Below, one piece after another: positions 1 to 6,332 of a stretch of 7,265 bases of DNA. The notes beneath the pieces are model-generated. The model saw only the letters and a program-made list of their open reading frames with translations. It was not told where the DNA came from and searched no databases. The stretch covers positions 1 to 7,265 of the forward strand of contig JABDRA010000467.1 in assembly GCA_013041995.1 (NCBI GenBank). Direction: 5' to 3'. Position numbers and translations under genes: made by a program. This DNA comes from Anderseniella sp. (GTDB taxonomy: Bacteria; Pseudomonadota; Alphaproteobacteria; Rhizobiales; Aestuariivirgaceae). Positions within the stretch are counted from its first letter, which is position 1, and each line of letters begins with the position of its first letter.

Positions 1-107
1 GGGCCTATGTGCATGATCCCGACGGCAACAATATCGAGGCGGTTAATCATGGCCCCGTGACCCGCAGCGTAGAGGCAGTCATTCGAACGCCAGCAAGCGG
101 TGGATAG
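1..107 (+). CDS. VOC (glyoxalase/bleomycin-resistance fold) family protein, C-terminal end only
   Basis: This is the last 34 codons of a gene that begins left of the window; the reading frame starts at base 3 and ends at the TAG at 105-107. The peptide begins AYVHDPDGNNIEAVNHG. The DPDGNxIEaV pattern is the hallmark last strand of vicinal-oxygen-chelate proteins, and its glutamate is normally a metal ligand. Members include glyoxalase I-like lyases, extradiol dioxygenases and fosfomycin/bleomycin resistance proteins. The visible tail cannot say which reaction applies, so no function is assigned. After the motif comes a short, low-information tail (to TPASGG). The next gene starts 3 bases after this stop on the same strand, so the two are probably co-transcribed. 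Seen: the frame, motif and stop. Known: the family signature. Inferred: the operon link. Confidence 0.8.
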   Translation, partial: AYVHDPDGNNIEAVNHGPVTRSVEAVIRTPASGG

Positions 108-110
108 GGT

Positions 111-341
111 ATGGCTGATCTAAAACGCCCAAGGCAAGCCATGCCAGGCATCGTATGTGACGCTCTGAGAAATCACGATTTAGAGCAAGCCTACAGAGAT
201 CGCCCTCCCTACCAGCGCAACGATTATCTTTGGTGGATCAACGACGCAAAGCGTGATGAGACCAAGGAACGGCGCCTCGCAAAAATGCTGGAAGAGTTGC
301 GTCAAGGGCAGGGGTATATGGGCATGAAGTGGAACAGCTAA
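111..341 (+). CDS. YdeI/OmpD-associated family small protein
   Basis: This 76-residue protein resembles stand-alone and C-terminal YdeI/OmpD-associated (OmdA-like) domains. The characteristic part is at residues 31-60: RPPYQRNDYLWWINDAKR followed by an ET-x-ERRLAKML stretch. It matches the family pattern of an aromatic/WI-x-x-AKRxETRxRR segment and then an amphipathic helix. It ends in GYMGMKW, typical of short versions. There is no signal peptide or membrane segment, so it is probably cytosolic. The family's biochemical role is poorly defined, with links to bacteriocin protection and envelope stress in the literature. The ATG at 111 lies 3 bases after the upstream VOC stop, with only a weak purine-rich stretch (GGATAGGG) before it, which suggests translational coupling. 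It converges with the helicase gene. The family call is from recognition of the pattern, not a search. Confidence 0.78.
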   Translation: MADLKRPRQAMPGIVCDALRNHDLEQAYRDRPPYQRNDYLWWINDAKRDETKERRLAKMLEELRQGQGYMGMKWNS

Positions 342-373
342 CGGCGTGTCAAGATTTTTGAACTTGCTTTGGC

Positions 374-411
374 CTTCGCAGGGTGGCAGCCAAAAAACGG
401 ACACTGCGAAG
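374..411. terminator. Inverted repeat between convergent genes, possible bidirectional terminator
   Basis: The arms CTTCGCAG (374-381) and CTGCGAAG (404-411) are perfectly complementary over 8 bp and enclose a 22-base spacer with an A6 run. The repeat fills most of the 81-bp gap between the plus-strand YdeI-like gene (stop at 341) and the minus-strand helicase gene (stop at 423). A transcript from either direction could fold it. No U-run follows either arm, so it is not a textbook intrinsic terminator; the long loop also weakens it. Confidence 0.35.
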
Positions 412-422
412 ATGGCGGTTTG

Positions 423-2276
423 TCAGGCCGAGCCGATGTAGGTCTTGCGTGGCGGCGACGTGGCGGGCGATCCCTTTTTGGGCAGTTTGCCTTTGGATCT
501 TGTAGACGGCTTTTTGTCCTTCTTCTTCTTGCGCTTCGGCTTGGGGGCGTCGGATGCGGTTTGCTTGGGCCGCCATTTCTCTTTGTTTTTCCCTCTCGGC
601 TTTGGCTTGGGCGCAGCGCGATCATGAGGCTTGTTGCCGCCACGCGGCGGTTTCGGGTCGTGTGAGGTTGAGGCAAAGTCCGGCGCGGCGTCGAGACGTT
701 TGAGAACGGCACCTGCTTCCAGCGTCATGTCCGGGCCGACGCCTTCGAGAAACCTGTCAGTGCTGGACGCCAGAATCTCGACATAGCTGATGTCGTGCTG
801 AATCCGGATGGTGCCGATCACCTTGCTGGAAATATTTCCGACGCGGCACAGCATCGGCAGCAGCCAGCGGGGTTCGGCATTCTTTGACCGTCCGATCGAG
901 ATCGAGAACCAGACGCTTGGCCCGAACGGCTCCTGCGAGCGCGGTGTCCGTTCCCGCTCGGCGACATGCGGTGCGGCGGCGGACAATTCCTCAGGTGCCG
1001 ACACACGCGCCGTGTGCAGTCGCAGGTAAGCGACGGCGATCTGTTCGGCACTGTGTCTGTCTACCAGCTTGTCAACGAAGCCCCGCTCGGCATCAGTGAT
1101 CTCCTTTTCCCAGACAGGATTGGACAGCAGCCGTTCTTCATCCCTGGCCAGCACATCGTCGGCGGAAGGTGGTTCGGCCCATTCAGCGCGAACCTTGGCG
1201 CCTTGTAAAAGGCGTTCGGCCTTGCGGCGCAGCTTGACGGGTACAATCAGCGCGCTGACGCCCTTGCGTCCGGCCCGCCCGGTGCGTCCGGAGCGGTGCA
1301 GCAGGGTTTCTGAATTCGACGGCAGGTCGGCGTGGATCACCAGTTCCAGCTTGGGCAGGTCGATCCCGCGCGCTGCCACATCAGTGGCCACGCAGACCCG
1401 TGCGCGCCCGTCGCGCATGGCCTGCAGGGCGTGGGTCCGCTCGCTCTGGGTCAGTTCGCCGGACAGCGCCACGACAGAAAAGCCCCGGTTGGAAAACCGT
1501 GTCGTCAGCCGGTTGACGGCGGCGCGGGTATTGCAAAACACCAGCGCATTCTGCGCCTCGTAAAAGCGCAGCACGTTGATCACCGCGTTTTCTATATCGC
1601 GCGGACTGACATTGAGCGCACGGTATTCGATGTCGGTATGCTGGGTCTGTTCCCCTGTGGTGGTGACACGTACTGCATTGCGCTGGTATTTTTTTGCCAG
1701 CGTAGCGATTGCGCGCGGCACGGTGGCGGAAAACATCAGCGTGCGGCGCTGGGCAGGGGCTTCTCCCAGTATGAATTCCAGGTCGTCGCGAAAGCCGAGA
1801 TCCAGCATCTCGTCGGCTTCATCGAGCACGATGGCGCGCAAATGGCCGGTGCGGAGAGAGCCCCGTTTTATATGATCGCAGAGCCGCCCGGGCGTGGCGA
1901 CAACGATATGCGCACCCTTGTTGAGCGCCTGGCGTTCCGTGCGCATGTCCATGCCACCGACACATGATGTGACGACGGCGCCGGTTTTCTCGTACAACCA
2001 CGCCAGTTCGCGCTTGACCTGCAAGGCCAGCTCGCGTGTCGGCGCTATGATCAATGCCAGTGGATCAGCGGCAGGCCCGAAACGTTCAGCTTCGCCCAGC
2101 AGCGTGGGCGCGATGGCCAGGCCGAAACCGACGGTCTTGCCCGATCCTGTCTGTGCCGAGACCAGCAGGTCAGCCTCGTCGAACTCCGGCTTGGCGACTT
2201 CCTTCTGTACGGGCGTGAGATCGGTGTATCCGCGCTGTTCAAGCGCGGCGGCGAGGGTCTTGATCATGGTGTTCAC
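423..2276 (-). CDS. DEAD-box ATP-dependent RNA helicase with DbpA-like RNA-binding domain
   Basis: A 617-residue cytosolic RNA helicase that should use ATP to unwind or remodel RNA, probably in ribosome assembly or mRNA turnover (inferred). Motifs in order: Q motif (Y17 to Q24, LTPVQ), Walker A AQTGSGKT (41-48), PTRELA (79-84), TPGR (128-131), DEAD (152-155), SAT (183-185), the ARGID motif V (around 302-306) and HRSGRTGR (327-334). All catalytic elements are intact. Residues about 450-525 resemble the DbpA C-terminal RNA-binding domain, which in E. coli DbpA recognises 23S rRNA. From about 540 to the end is a disordered Lys/Arg/Pro-rich tail including KPKRKKKKDKK. The first start is GTG at 2276; an in-frame ATG three codons later (2267) has AAGTG in front and may be the true start. 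No frameshift is seen. The DEAD-box assignment is secure; the precise orthology (DbpA, RhlE or DeaD-like) is not. Confidence 0.96.
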   Translation of the reverse strand: MNTMIKTLAAALEQRGYTDLTPVQKEVAKPEFDEADLLVSAQTGSGKTVGFGLAIAPTLLGEAERFGPAADPLALIIAPTRELALQVKRELAWLYEKTGAVVTSCVGGMDMRTERQALNKGAHIVVATPGRLCDHIKRGSLRTGHLRAIVLDEADEMLDLGFRDDLEFILGEAPAQRRTLMFSATVPRAIATLAKKYQRNAVRVTTTGEQTQHTDIEYRALNVSPRDIENAVINVLRFYEAQNALVFCNTRAAVNRLTTRFSNRGFSVVALSGELTQSERTHALQAMRDGRARVCVATDVAARGIDLPKLELVIHADLPSNSETLLHRSGRTGRAGRKGVSALIVPVKLRRKAERLLQGAKVRAEWAEPPSADDVLARDEERLLSNPVWEKEITDAERGFVDKLVDRHSAEQIAVAYLRLHTARVSAPEELSAAAPHVAERERTPRSQEPFGPSVWFSISIGRSKNAEPRWLLPMLCRVGNISSKVIGTIRIQHDISYVEILASSTDRFLEGVGPDMTLEAGAVLKRLDAAPDFASTSHDPKPPRGGNKPHDRAAPKPKPRGKNKEKWRPKQTASDAPKPKRKKKKDKKPSTRSKGKLPKKGSPATSPPRKTYIGSA

Positions 2277-2287
2277 TTATCGCAATC

Positions 2288-2313
2288 GGTTGGGGGGAAG
2301 TGGCTCACCAACC
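2288..2313 (-). promoter_or_regulatory. Small stem-loop in the helicase 5' leader
   Basis: GGTTGG (2288-2293) and CCAACC (2308-2313) form a perfect 6-bp inverted repeat with a 14-base loop. On the minus strand the stem ends about 11 bases before the GTG start of the helicase. It could influence translation of an RNA helicase that may be cold- or self-regulated, but the stem is short and no other evidence supports a role. Confidence 0.2.
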
Positions 2314-2464
2314 CAAAGTCAAGGCAAGCCGCGATTACCGCAATACGCACCCAGGGTCCAAGCGTCGCGATGTGCTGGCAATAGCGCTGATCGCAGGGAA
2401 TGTACAGGGTCGATCCTCGCAAGCCAGTTGCAAAGATACTTCCGTCATATCCTCTTTGCTGAAG

Positions 2465-3271
2465 TCAGCATCGTTGTTTCACGCCTTTGCGTGCGGTTTC
2501 AACGGCGGCTACGATCGCATCCAGCCCATCGGTCAGGGCCGCCGGCCCGGGTTGCAGGATAAGGGGTGATTTGATTTCGATAATGTTGCCATTTTGAACA
2601 GCGGGCATCTCCTGCCATCCGGGACGCGATGCAATGCGTTCAGGCCGGACTTTCTTTCCGCACCAGGATGCAAGAATGACAGCGGGCTTCGCCGCGATCA
2701 CCTGAGCGGGATCGATGATGCGGTCTTTGGCTGCGGGCTGAAGCGCCTGGTCGGCAAATGCGTCGCGACCCCCGGCGACCTCGATCAACTCCGAAACCCA
2801 GCGGATGCCGGAAATCATCGGTTCATCCCATTCCTCGAAATAGACAACCGGTCTGGGTTTGCCCGAAGCGGCGGCGGCAATGCCTGCAAGCCGCGTCTCA
2901 TAGGTAGTCGCCATGGCATCGGCCTGTTGCGGAACCCCGGTCAGCGCGCCGAGTGAGCGGATCATGGCGAGAATGCCGGCAATATCGCGCTGATTGTAGC
3001 CGAGCACCGCAACGCCTTGCCGCAGAAGGTCGGCTGCGATGTCGGCTTGCAGATCGGAAAAGGTCAGCACGAGATCCGGCTCAAGCGCCATGATCTTGGG
3101 TATGTGTGCCGAGATGAAGGCCGATACACGCGGCTTTTCCTTGCGCACCCGGGCGGGGCGCACCGCATAACCTGACACGCCGACGATCCTGTGCTCCTGA
3201 CCGAGAAGGTAGAGCGTCTCAACGGTTTCCTCGGTCAGGCAGACAATGCGTTCGGGCGGGAAGCGGTTCAT
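2465..3271 (-). CDS. BtuF/FecB-type solute-binding-fold protein without signal peptide (cobalamin-binding-like)
   Basis: A 268-residue protein of the periplasmic-binding-protein type 2 (TroA/BtuF, PF01497-like) fold. It opens with RIVCLTEETVETLYLLG (8-24) and IVGVSGY (29-35), the usual first strand-helix of BtuF/FecB proteins. EPDLVLTF (64-71) and the long connecting helix (about 95-130) follow. The second lobe contains YFEEWDEPMISG (144-155), ELIEVAGGRDAF (161-172) and KPAVILASWCG (195-205). Typical members bind cobalamin or ferric siderophores for an ABC importer. This one has no leader: an in-frame TGA lies 14 codons upstream of the ATG at 3271, with no ATG, GTG or TTG start between. It should therefore be cytosolic. 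No permease or ATPase gene is adjacent. Similar leaderless proteins labelled cobalamin-binding occur in alphaproteobacteria (from memory). The ligand is unknown. Confidence 0.88.
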   Translation of the reverse strand: MNRFPPERIVCLTEETVETLYLLGQEHRIVGVSGYAVRPARVRKEKPRVSAFISAHIPKIMALEPDLVLTFSDLQADIAADLLRQGVAVLGYNQRDIAGILAMIRSLGALTGVPQQADAMATTYETRLAGIAAAASGKPRPVVYFEEWDEPMISGIRWVSELIEVAGGRDAFADQALQPAAKDRIIDPAQVIAAKPAVILASWCGKKVRPERIASRPGWQEMPAVQNGNIIEIKSPLILQPGPAALTDGLDAIVAAVETARKGVKQRC

Positions 3272-3315
3272 GCGGTATCGCTGCGCGATTTGAAGGGATC
3301 GGGAAGGCGGTCATT

Positions 3316-3353
3316 GGTGCCATACATTTTGCGCCAAACATGGAGCCGGCACC
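3316..3353 (-). other. Imperfect stem-loop between transaldolase and binding-protein genes
   Basis: The outer arms GGTGCC (3316-3321) and GGCACC (3348-3353) pair perfectly. Inside, CATTTTG (3325-3331) pairs with CAAACATG (3335-3342) with one bulged base and a CGC loop. It lies in the 94-base gap after the transaldolase stop. It may slow or end transcription or protect an mRNA end; no U-run follows, so it is not called a terminator. Confidence 0.3.
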
Positions 3354-3365
3354 TCAGCACACGAT

Positions 3366-4019
3366 CTAGAGAATTTTCTGGCCGGTCTTGGCCCAGTCGG
3401 CCGTAAACGCTTCAAGGCCCTTGTCGGTCAGCGGATGCTTTACCAGTGCCTTAAGGGTGGCTGGCGGCACGGTTGAGACATCTGCCCCGGCAAGGGCTGC
3501 CTGCTTGACGTGGTTTACCGTGCGGATCGAGGCAGCCAGGATTTCAGTGCGGAAATCGTAATTGTCGTAGATTTCGCGGATTTCCTCGATCACCTCCATG
3601 CCGTCAAGCCCGATATCATCGAGACGGCCGATAAACGGCGAAATGAAGGTGGCACCGGACTTGGCCGCCAGCAAGGCCTGATTGGCATTGAAGCACAAGG
3701 TGACATTGACCATGGTGCCTTCGCCGGTCAGCGTGCTGCAGGCTTTAAGGCCGTCCCATGTGAGCGGCACCTTGACGGTTACATTGCTGGCGATTTTTGC
3801 CAGATGGCGGCCTTCGGCAATCATGCCTTCAGCATCGAGTGCCACTACTTCCGCCGACACCGGTCCGGGGATCATCTTGCAGATTTCCGCAATGGTTTCC
3901 TTGAAATCGCCGCCGGCTTTGGCCACCAGCGAAGGATTGGTGGTGACACCGTCGAGCAGGCCCATGGAGGCGAGTTCGCGAATCTCATCAAGGTCGGCAG
4001 TATCGGCAAAGAATTTCAT
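3366..4019 (-). CDS. Transaldolase / fructose-6-phosphate aldolase (TalC/FSA-type)
   Basis: A 217-residue class I aldolase of the small TalC/FSA subfamily, a cytosolic TIM barrel. In this family it transfers dihydroxyacetone units between sugar phosphates in the non-oxidative pentose-phosphate pathway, or cleaves fructose 6-phosphate. Visible signatures are MKFFADTADLDEIRE at the start, GVTTNPSL (24-31), and VKVPLTWDGLKA (82-93) with the Schiff-base lysine at K83. FISPFIGRLDDIGLDG and TEILAASIR follow, and the C terminus is typical of the family. The family is usually 214-220 residues, so the ATG at 4019 fits well; a longer open frame running back through priA is a shadow. No strong Shine-Dalgarno is seen. 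A promoter-like site lies 35-63 bases upstream. Transaldolase versus strict FSA activity cannot be decided from sequence, so no symbol is given (tal and fsa are both in use). It is divergent from priA. Confidence 0.96.
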   Translation of the reverse strand: MKFFADTADLDEIRELASMGLLDGVTTNPSLVAKAGGDFKETIAEICKMIPGPVSAEVVALDAEGMIAEGRHLAKIASNVTVKVPLTWDGLKACSTLTGEGTMVNVTLCFNANQALLAAKSGATFISPFIGRLDDIGLDGMEVIEEIREIYDNYDFRTEILAASIRTVNHVKQAALAGADVSTVPPATLKALVKHPLTDKGLEAFTADWAKTGQKIL

Positions 4020-4053
4020 GGGGAAGGTCCGTTCATTGATCACGTTTGGCGGG

Positions 4054-4082
4054 AACCTAGCACCGGCATCGCGGCAAGCCAA
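4054..4082 (-). promoter_or_regulatory. Predicted sigma-70 promoter of the transaldolase gene
   Basis: On the minus strand TTGGCT (+ strand 4077-4082) is followed by a 17-base spacer and TAGGTT (4054-4059). The TTGnCn-N17-TAGnTT form is common for alphaproteobacterial vegetative promoters. It would start transcription near 4047, leaving a leader of about 28 bases before the ATG at 4019. The -10 match is only partial. Confidence 0.45.
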
Positions 4083-4107
4083 TGGCGAACTGGCGGTTCG
4101 CTTGCCG
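4072..4107. promoter_or_regulatory. Nested dyad in the divergent transaldolase/priA region
   Basis: An outer arm pair CGGCAAG (4072-4078) and CTTGCCG (4101-4107) encloses an inner pair CGAAC (4086-4090) and GTTCG (4096-4100) with a TGGCG loop. A 7-base bulge lies on one side only. It covers the proposed -35 of the transaldolase promoter and lies 42 bases upstream of priA. It could be a regulator site or an RNA hairpin in a priA leader. Confidence 0.3.
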
Positions 4108-4139
4108 GAGTTGATCCGCGCGCGCGTTTGCGCCAGCTT

Positions 4140-4157
4140 GGTTGTCATATGACAACC
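4140..4157. promoter_or_regulatory. Perfect 18-bp palindrome centred on the priA start codon
   Basis: GGTTGTCATATGACAACC equals its own reverse complement; the centre lies between 4148 and 4149, exactly at the first base of the priA ATG. As DNA it could bind a homodimeric regulator (TTGT-N6-ACAA core). As RNA it could form a 7-bp stem with an AUAU loop holding the start codon. No Shine-Dalgarno is visible upstream. Confidence 0.45.
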
Positions 4158-6314
4158 GATTCCACAGTTCAGGTATTGCTGCCGCTGGCGCTGGGTGATG
4201 CCTACACCTACCTGGTGCCGGACACCATGGCGCTGGGTCCGGGTGACTATGTGCGGGTGCCCCTGGGACCGCGCCAGGTCATCGGTGTGGTCTGGGACGT
4301 CGGCGGAGACGTACCGGATGTGGCAAAGCTTCGCGCGGTCAGCGAAAAATATGACACACCTGCCATGCCGGAACTGCACCGGCAGTTCATCAACTGGGTG
4401 GCGCAGTACTATCTTGAGCAGCCGGGCTCTGTCCTGCGCATGGCGTTGCGGGTGCCGGAGGCGCTGGGCGCGGCGCGCCAGCAGATCGCTTACCGGGCGT
4501 CGGGTCAGCAACCATCGAAACTGACCGCACAGCGCACGCGGGTTCTGGACGTGGCAAATGATGGACTGGCCAGGCGTGCGCCCGAACTTGCCCGCGAAGC
4601 TGGCGTCGGTGCGTCGGTTGTAAAGGGCCTGGTCAAGGCGGGCGCGCTGGAAGCCGTCACGCTGCCCGCCATGGCAGCATTTGCAGAACCGGACCTGAAC
4701 CATCACCGGGTTGAGTTGTCGGACAGCCAGACGCTGGCGGCGGCTGAACTGCGCAAGGCGGTCACGGCGCGCCGGTTTTCGGTGTCGTTGCTGGATGGCG
4801 TTACCGGATCGGGCAAGACGGAAGTTTATTTCGAGGCGATGGCGGCAGCTCTTGCGCAAGGCAGACAGGTGTTGCTGCTGTTACCGGAAATCGCGCTGAC
4901 GGGACCGTTCCTGCGCCGCGTTGAGGAGCGTTTTGGCGTGCCGCCGGCGGAATGGCACTCCGCGGTGCGTCCCAGAGAGCGCGAGCGGGTCTGGCGCGGT
5001 GTGGCAAGCGGTGAGGCGCGCATTGTGTTAGGCGCGCGCTCGGCACTGTTTCTGCCGTGGCAGCGGCCTGGCCTGATCGTGGTGGACGAGGAACACGAAC
5101 CAGCCTTCAAACAGGCCGAAGGGGTCAACTATCACGCCCGTGATATGGCTGTGCTGTATGGGTCCCTTGGAGGGTTTCCGGTGATCCTTGCGTCGGCAAC
5201 GCCGTCACTGGAATCACTCTGGAATGCCGGCAAGGGTCGTTATGGCCATGTTCGGCTCGAGGCCAGGTACGGCAAGGCGCAATTGCCCGATGTCCGCCTG
5301 CTCGACATGCGTACAGAAAAAATGCCGTCCGGCGAATGGATGGCGCCGGCCCTGACTGAAGCGGTGGCTGAAACGCTGGGCAAGGGCGATCAGGCCTTGC
5401 TGTTTCTGAACCGGCGCGGCTATGCGCCGTTGACGTTGTGCAGGACATGCGGGTTCCGGCTGGCCTGCCCGCAATGTGCAAGCTGGCTGGTCGAGCACAG
5501 ATTCCGGGGCAGGCTGGTCTGCCATCATTGCGGGCATGAGGAGCCGGTGCCGGACGAATGTCCGTCATGCGGCAACGAAAACACGCTGGTGCCATGCGGG
5601 CCGGGTGTCGAGAGGCTGGCAGAAGAGGCGGCCCAGCGATTTCCCGATGCGAAGATTGCGATCCTGTCGTCTGACCTGTCACGCGGTGTGCTGCTGCGTG
5701 ATACCCTGCGCGACATTGCGCGCGGTGACTACAACCTCATCATCGGGACGCAGCTTGTGGCCAAGGGGCATCATTTCCCGCACTTGACCCTGGCAGGTGT
5801 GATTGATGCCGACCTGGCACTGGAGACAACGGATCCGCGCGCCGGTGAACGGACCTGGCAGATGCTGGCCCAGGTGTCCGGGCGCGCAGGGCGCGGCGAC
5901 AAGACCGGCCGAGCCCTGGTGCAGACCTACATGCCGGACCACCCTTTGATGCAGGCACTGGCAGCCGGTGACCGTGACGGTTTCCTGGCCCATGAGAGCG
6001 ACATCAGGGAACGCGCCATGCTGCCGCCGTTCGGGCGTATGGCCGGCATTATCATATCAGGCAGCGACCGGAACGAAACCAACCGGTTTGCGCAGAGCCT
6101 TTTGAGAACCGTGCCGGACGCCAAGGACGTGCAGGTGCTGGGGCCTGCACCTGCGCCCTTGTCCATGGTGCGCGGACGTCACCGGTTTCGATACCTGGTG
6201 ATGTGCGCGCGCGATGTGGACATCCAGGCCTATCTTCGCCAATGGCTGGGCGGGATCAAACCCAGAGGCTCGCTCAGGCTGGCAATCGATGTCGACCCCT
6301 ACAGCTTCCTCTAG
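4149..6314 (+). CDS. priA: Primosomal protein N' (replication restart helicase PriA)
   Basis: A 721-residue 3'-5' DNA helicase that recognises stalled or collapsed forks and starts reloading of the replicative helicase. It has an N-terminal 3'-end-binding domain (about 1-105, starting VQVLLPLALGDAYTYLVPD) and a winged-helix region (about 110-180). Walker A is GVTGSGKTE with K223, and the Walker B box is DEEH (313-316). NRRGY is at 421-425. The zinc module has eight cysteines at 431, 434, 440, 443, 458, 461, 471 and 474, with the spacing known from E. coli PriA. GTQLVAKG (533-540), QVSGRAGRG (575-583) and a C-terminal domain follow. The length is close to the usual 700-735. The ATG at 4149 is chosen because the family's N terminus begins directly after it; the open frame extends further upstream only as antisense to the transaldolase. 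No Shine-Dalgarno is visible, and the start lies in a palindrome. Its stop lies 12 bases from that of the convergent lytic transglycosylase. Confidence 0.97.
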   Translation: MTTDSTVQVLLPLALGDAYTYLVPDTMALGPGDYVRVPLGPRQVIGVVWDVGGDVPDVAKLRAVSEKYDTPAMPELHRQFINWVAQYYLEQPGSVLRMALRVPEALGAARQQIAYRASGQQPSKLTAQRTRVLDVANDGLARRAPELAREAGVGASVVKGLVKAGALEAVTLPAMAAFAEPDLNHHRVELSDSQTLAAAELRKAVTARRFSVSLLDGVTGSGKTEVYFEAMAAALAQGRQVLLLLPEIALTGPFLRRVEERFGVPPAEWHSAVRPRERERVWRGVASGEARIVLGARSALFLPWQRPGLIVVDEEHEPAFKQAEGVNYHARDMAVLYGSLGGFPVILASATPSLESLWNAGKGRYGHVRLEARYGKAQLPDVRLLDMRTEKMPSGEWMAPALTEAVAETLGKGDQALLFLNRRGYAPLTLCRTCGFRLACPQCASWLVEHRFRGRLVCHHCGHEEPVPDECPSCGNENTLVPCGPGVERLAEEAAQRFPDAKIAILSSDLSRGVLLRDTLRDIARGDYNLIIGTQLVAKGHHFPHLTLAGVIDADLALETTDPRAGERTWQMLAQVSGRAGRGDKTGRALVQTYMPDHPLMQALAAGDRDGFLAHESDIRERAMLPPFGRMAGIIISGSDRNETNRFAQSLLRTVPDAKDVQVLGPAPAPLSMVRGRHRFRYLVMCARDVDIQAYLRQWLGGIKPRGSLRLAIDVDPYSFL

Positions 6315-6332
6315 ACCGAAAAAATTCTAGAG
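6309..6332. terminator. Inverted repeat holding both convergent stop codons, possible bidirectional terminator
   Basis: CTCTAGA (6309-6315) and TCTAGAG (6326-6332) are perfect 7-bp arms around a 10-base loop rich in A. The priA TAG (6312-6314) lies in the left arm and the lytic transglycosylase TAG (minus strand, 6329-6327) in the right. Only about 3 G/C pairs are in the stem and no U-run follows, so terminator strength would be low. The stem would act on both transcripts. Confidence 0.35.

Noticed and set aside
2335..2448. Minus-strand 37-codon frame (MTEVSLQLACE...) after the binding-protein gene
   Set aside because: The purine-rich AGAGG lies too close to the ATG, the frame ends in mid-gap, and no family is recognised.
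1069..2562. Several plus-strand frames of 60 to 222 codons antisense to the helicase
   Set aside because: All are Ser/Arg/Ala-rich mirrors of the intact helicase gene with no recognisable motifs.
3510..4148. Plus-strand extension of priA by 213 codons
   Set aside because: It is antisense to the transaldolase. PriA's N terminus is complete from 4149, and the total length without the extension fits the family.
3366..4859. 497-codon minus-strand open frame that extends the transaldolase upstream through the priA start
   Set aside because: Only the last 217 codons resemble transaldolase, and the family starts at MKFFADTAD. The upstream part is antisense to priA and Arg/Gln/His-rich low-information sequence, typical of a GC-rich shadow frame.
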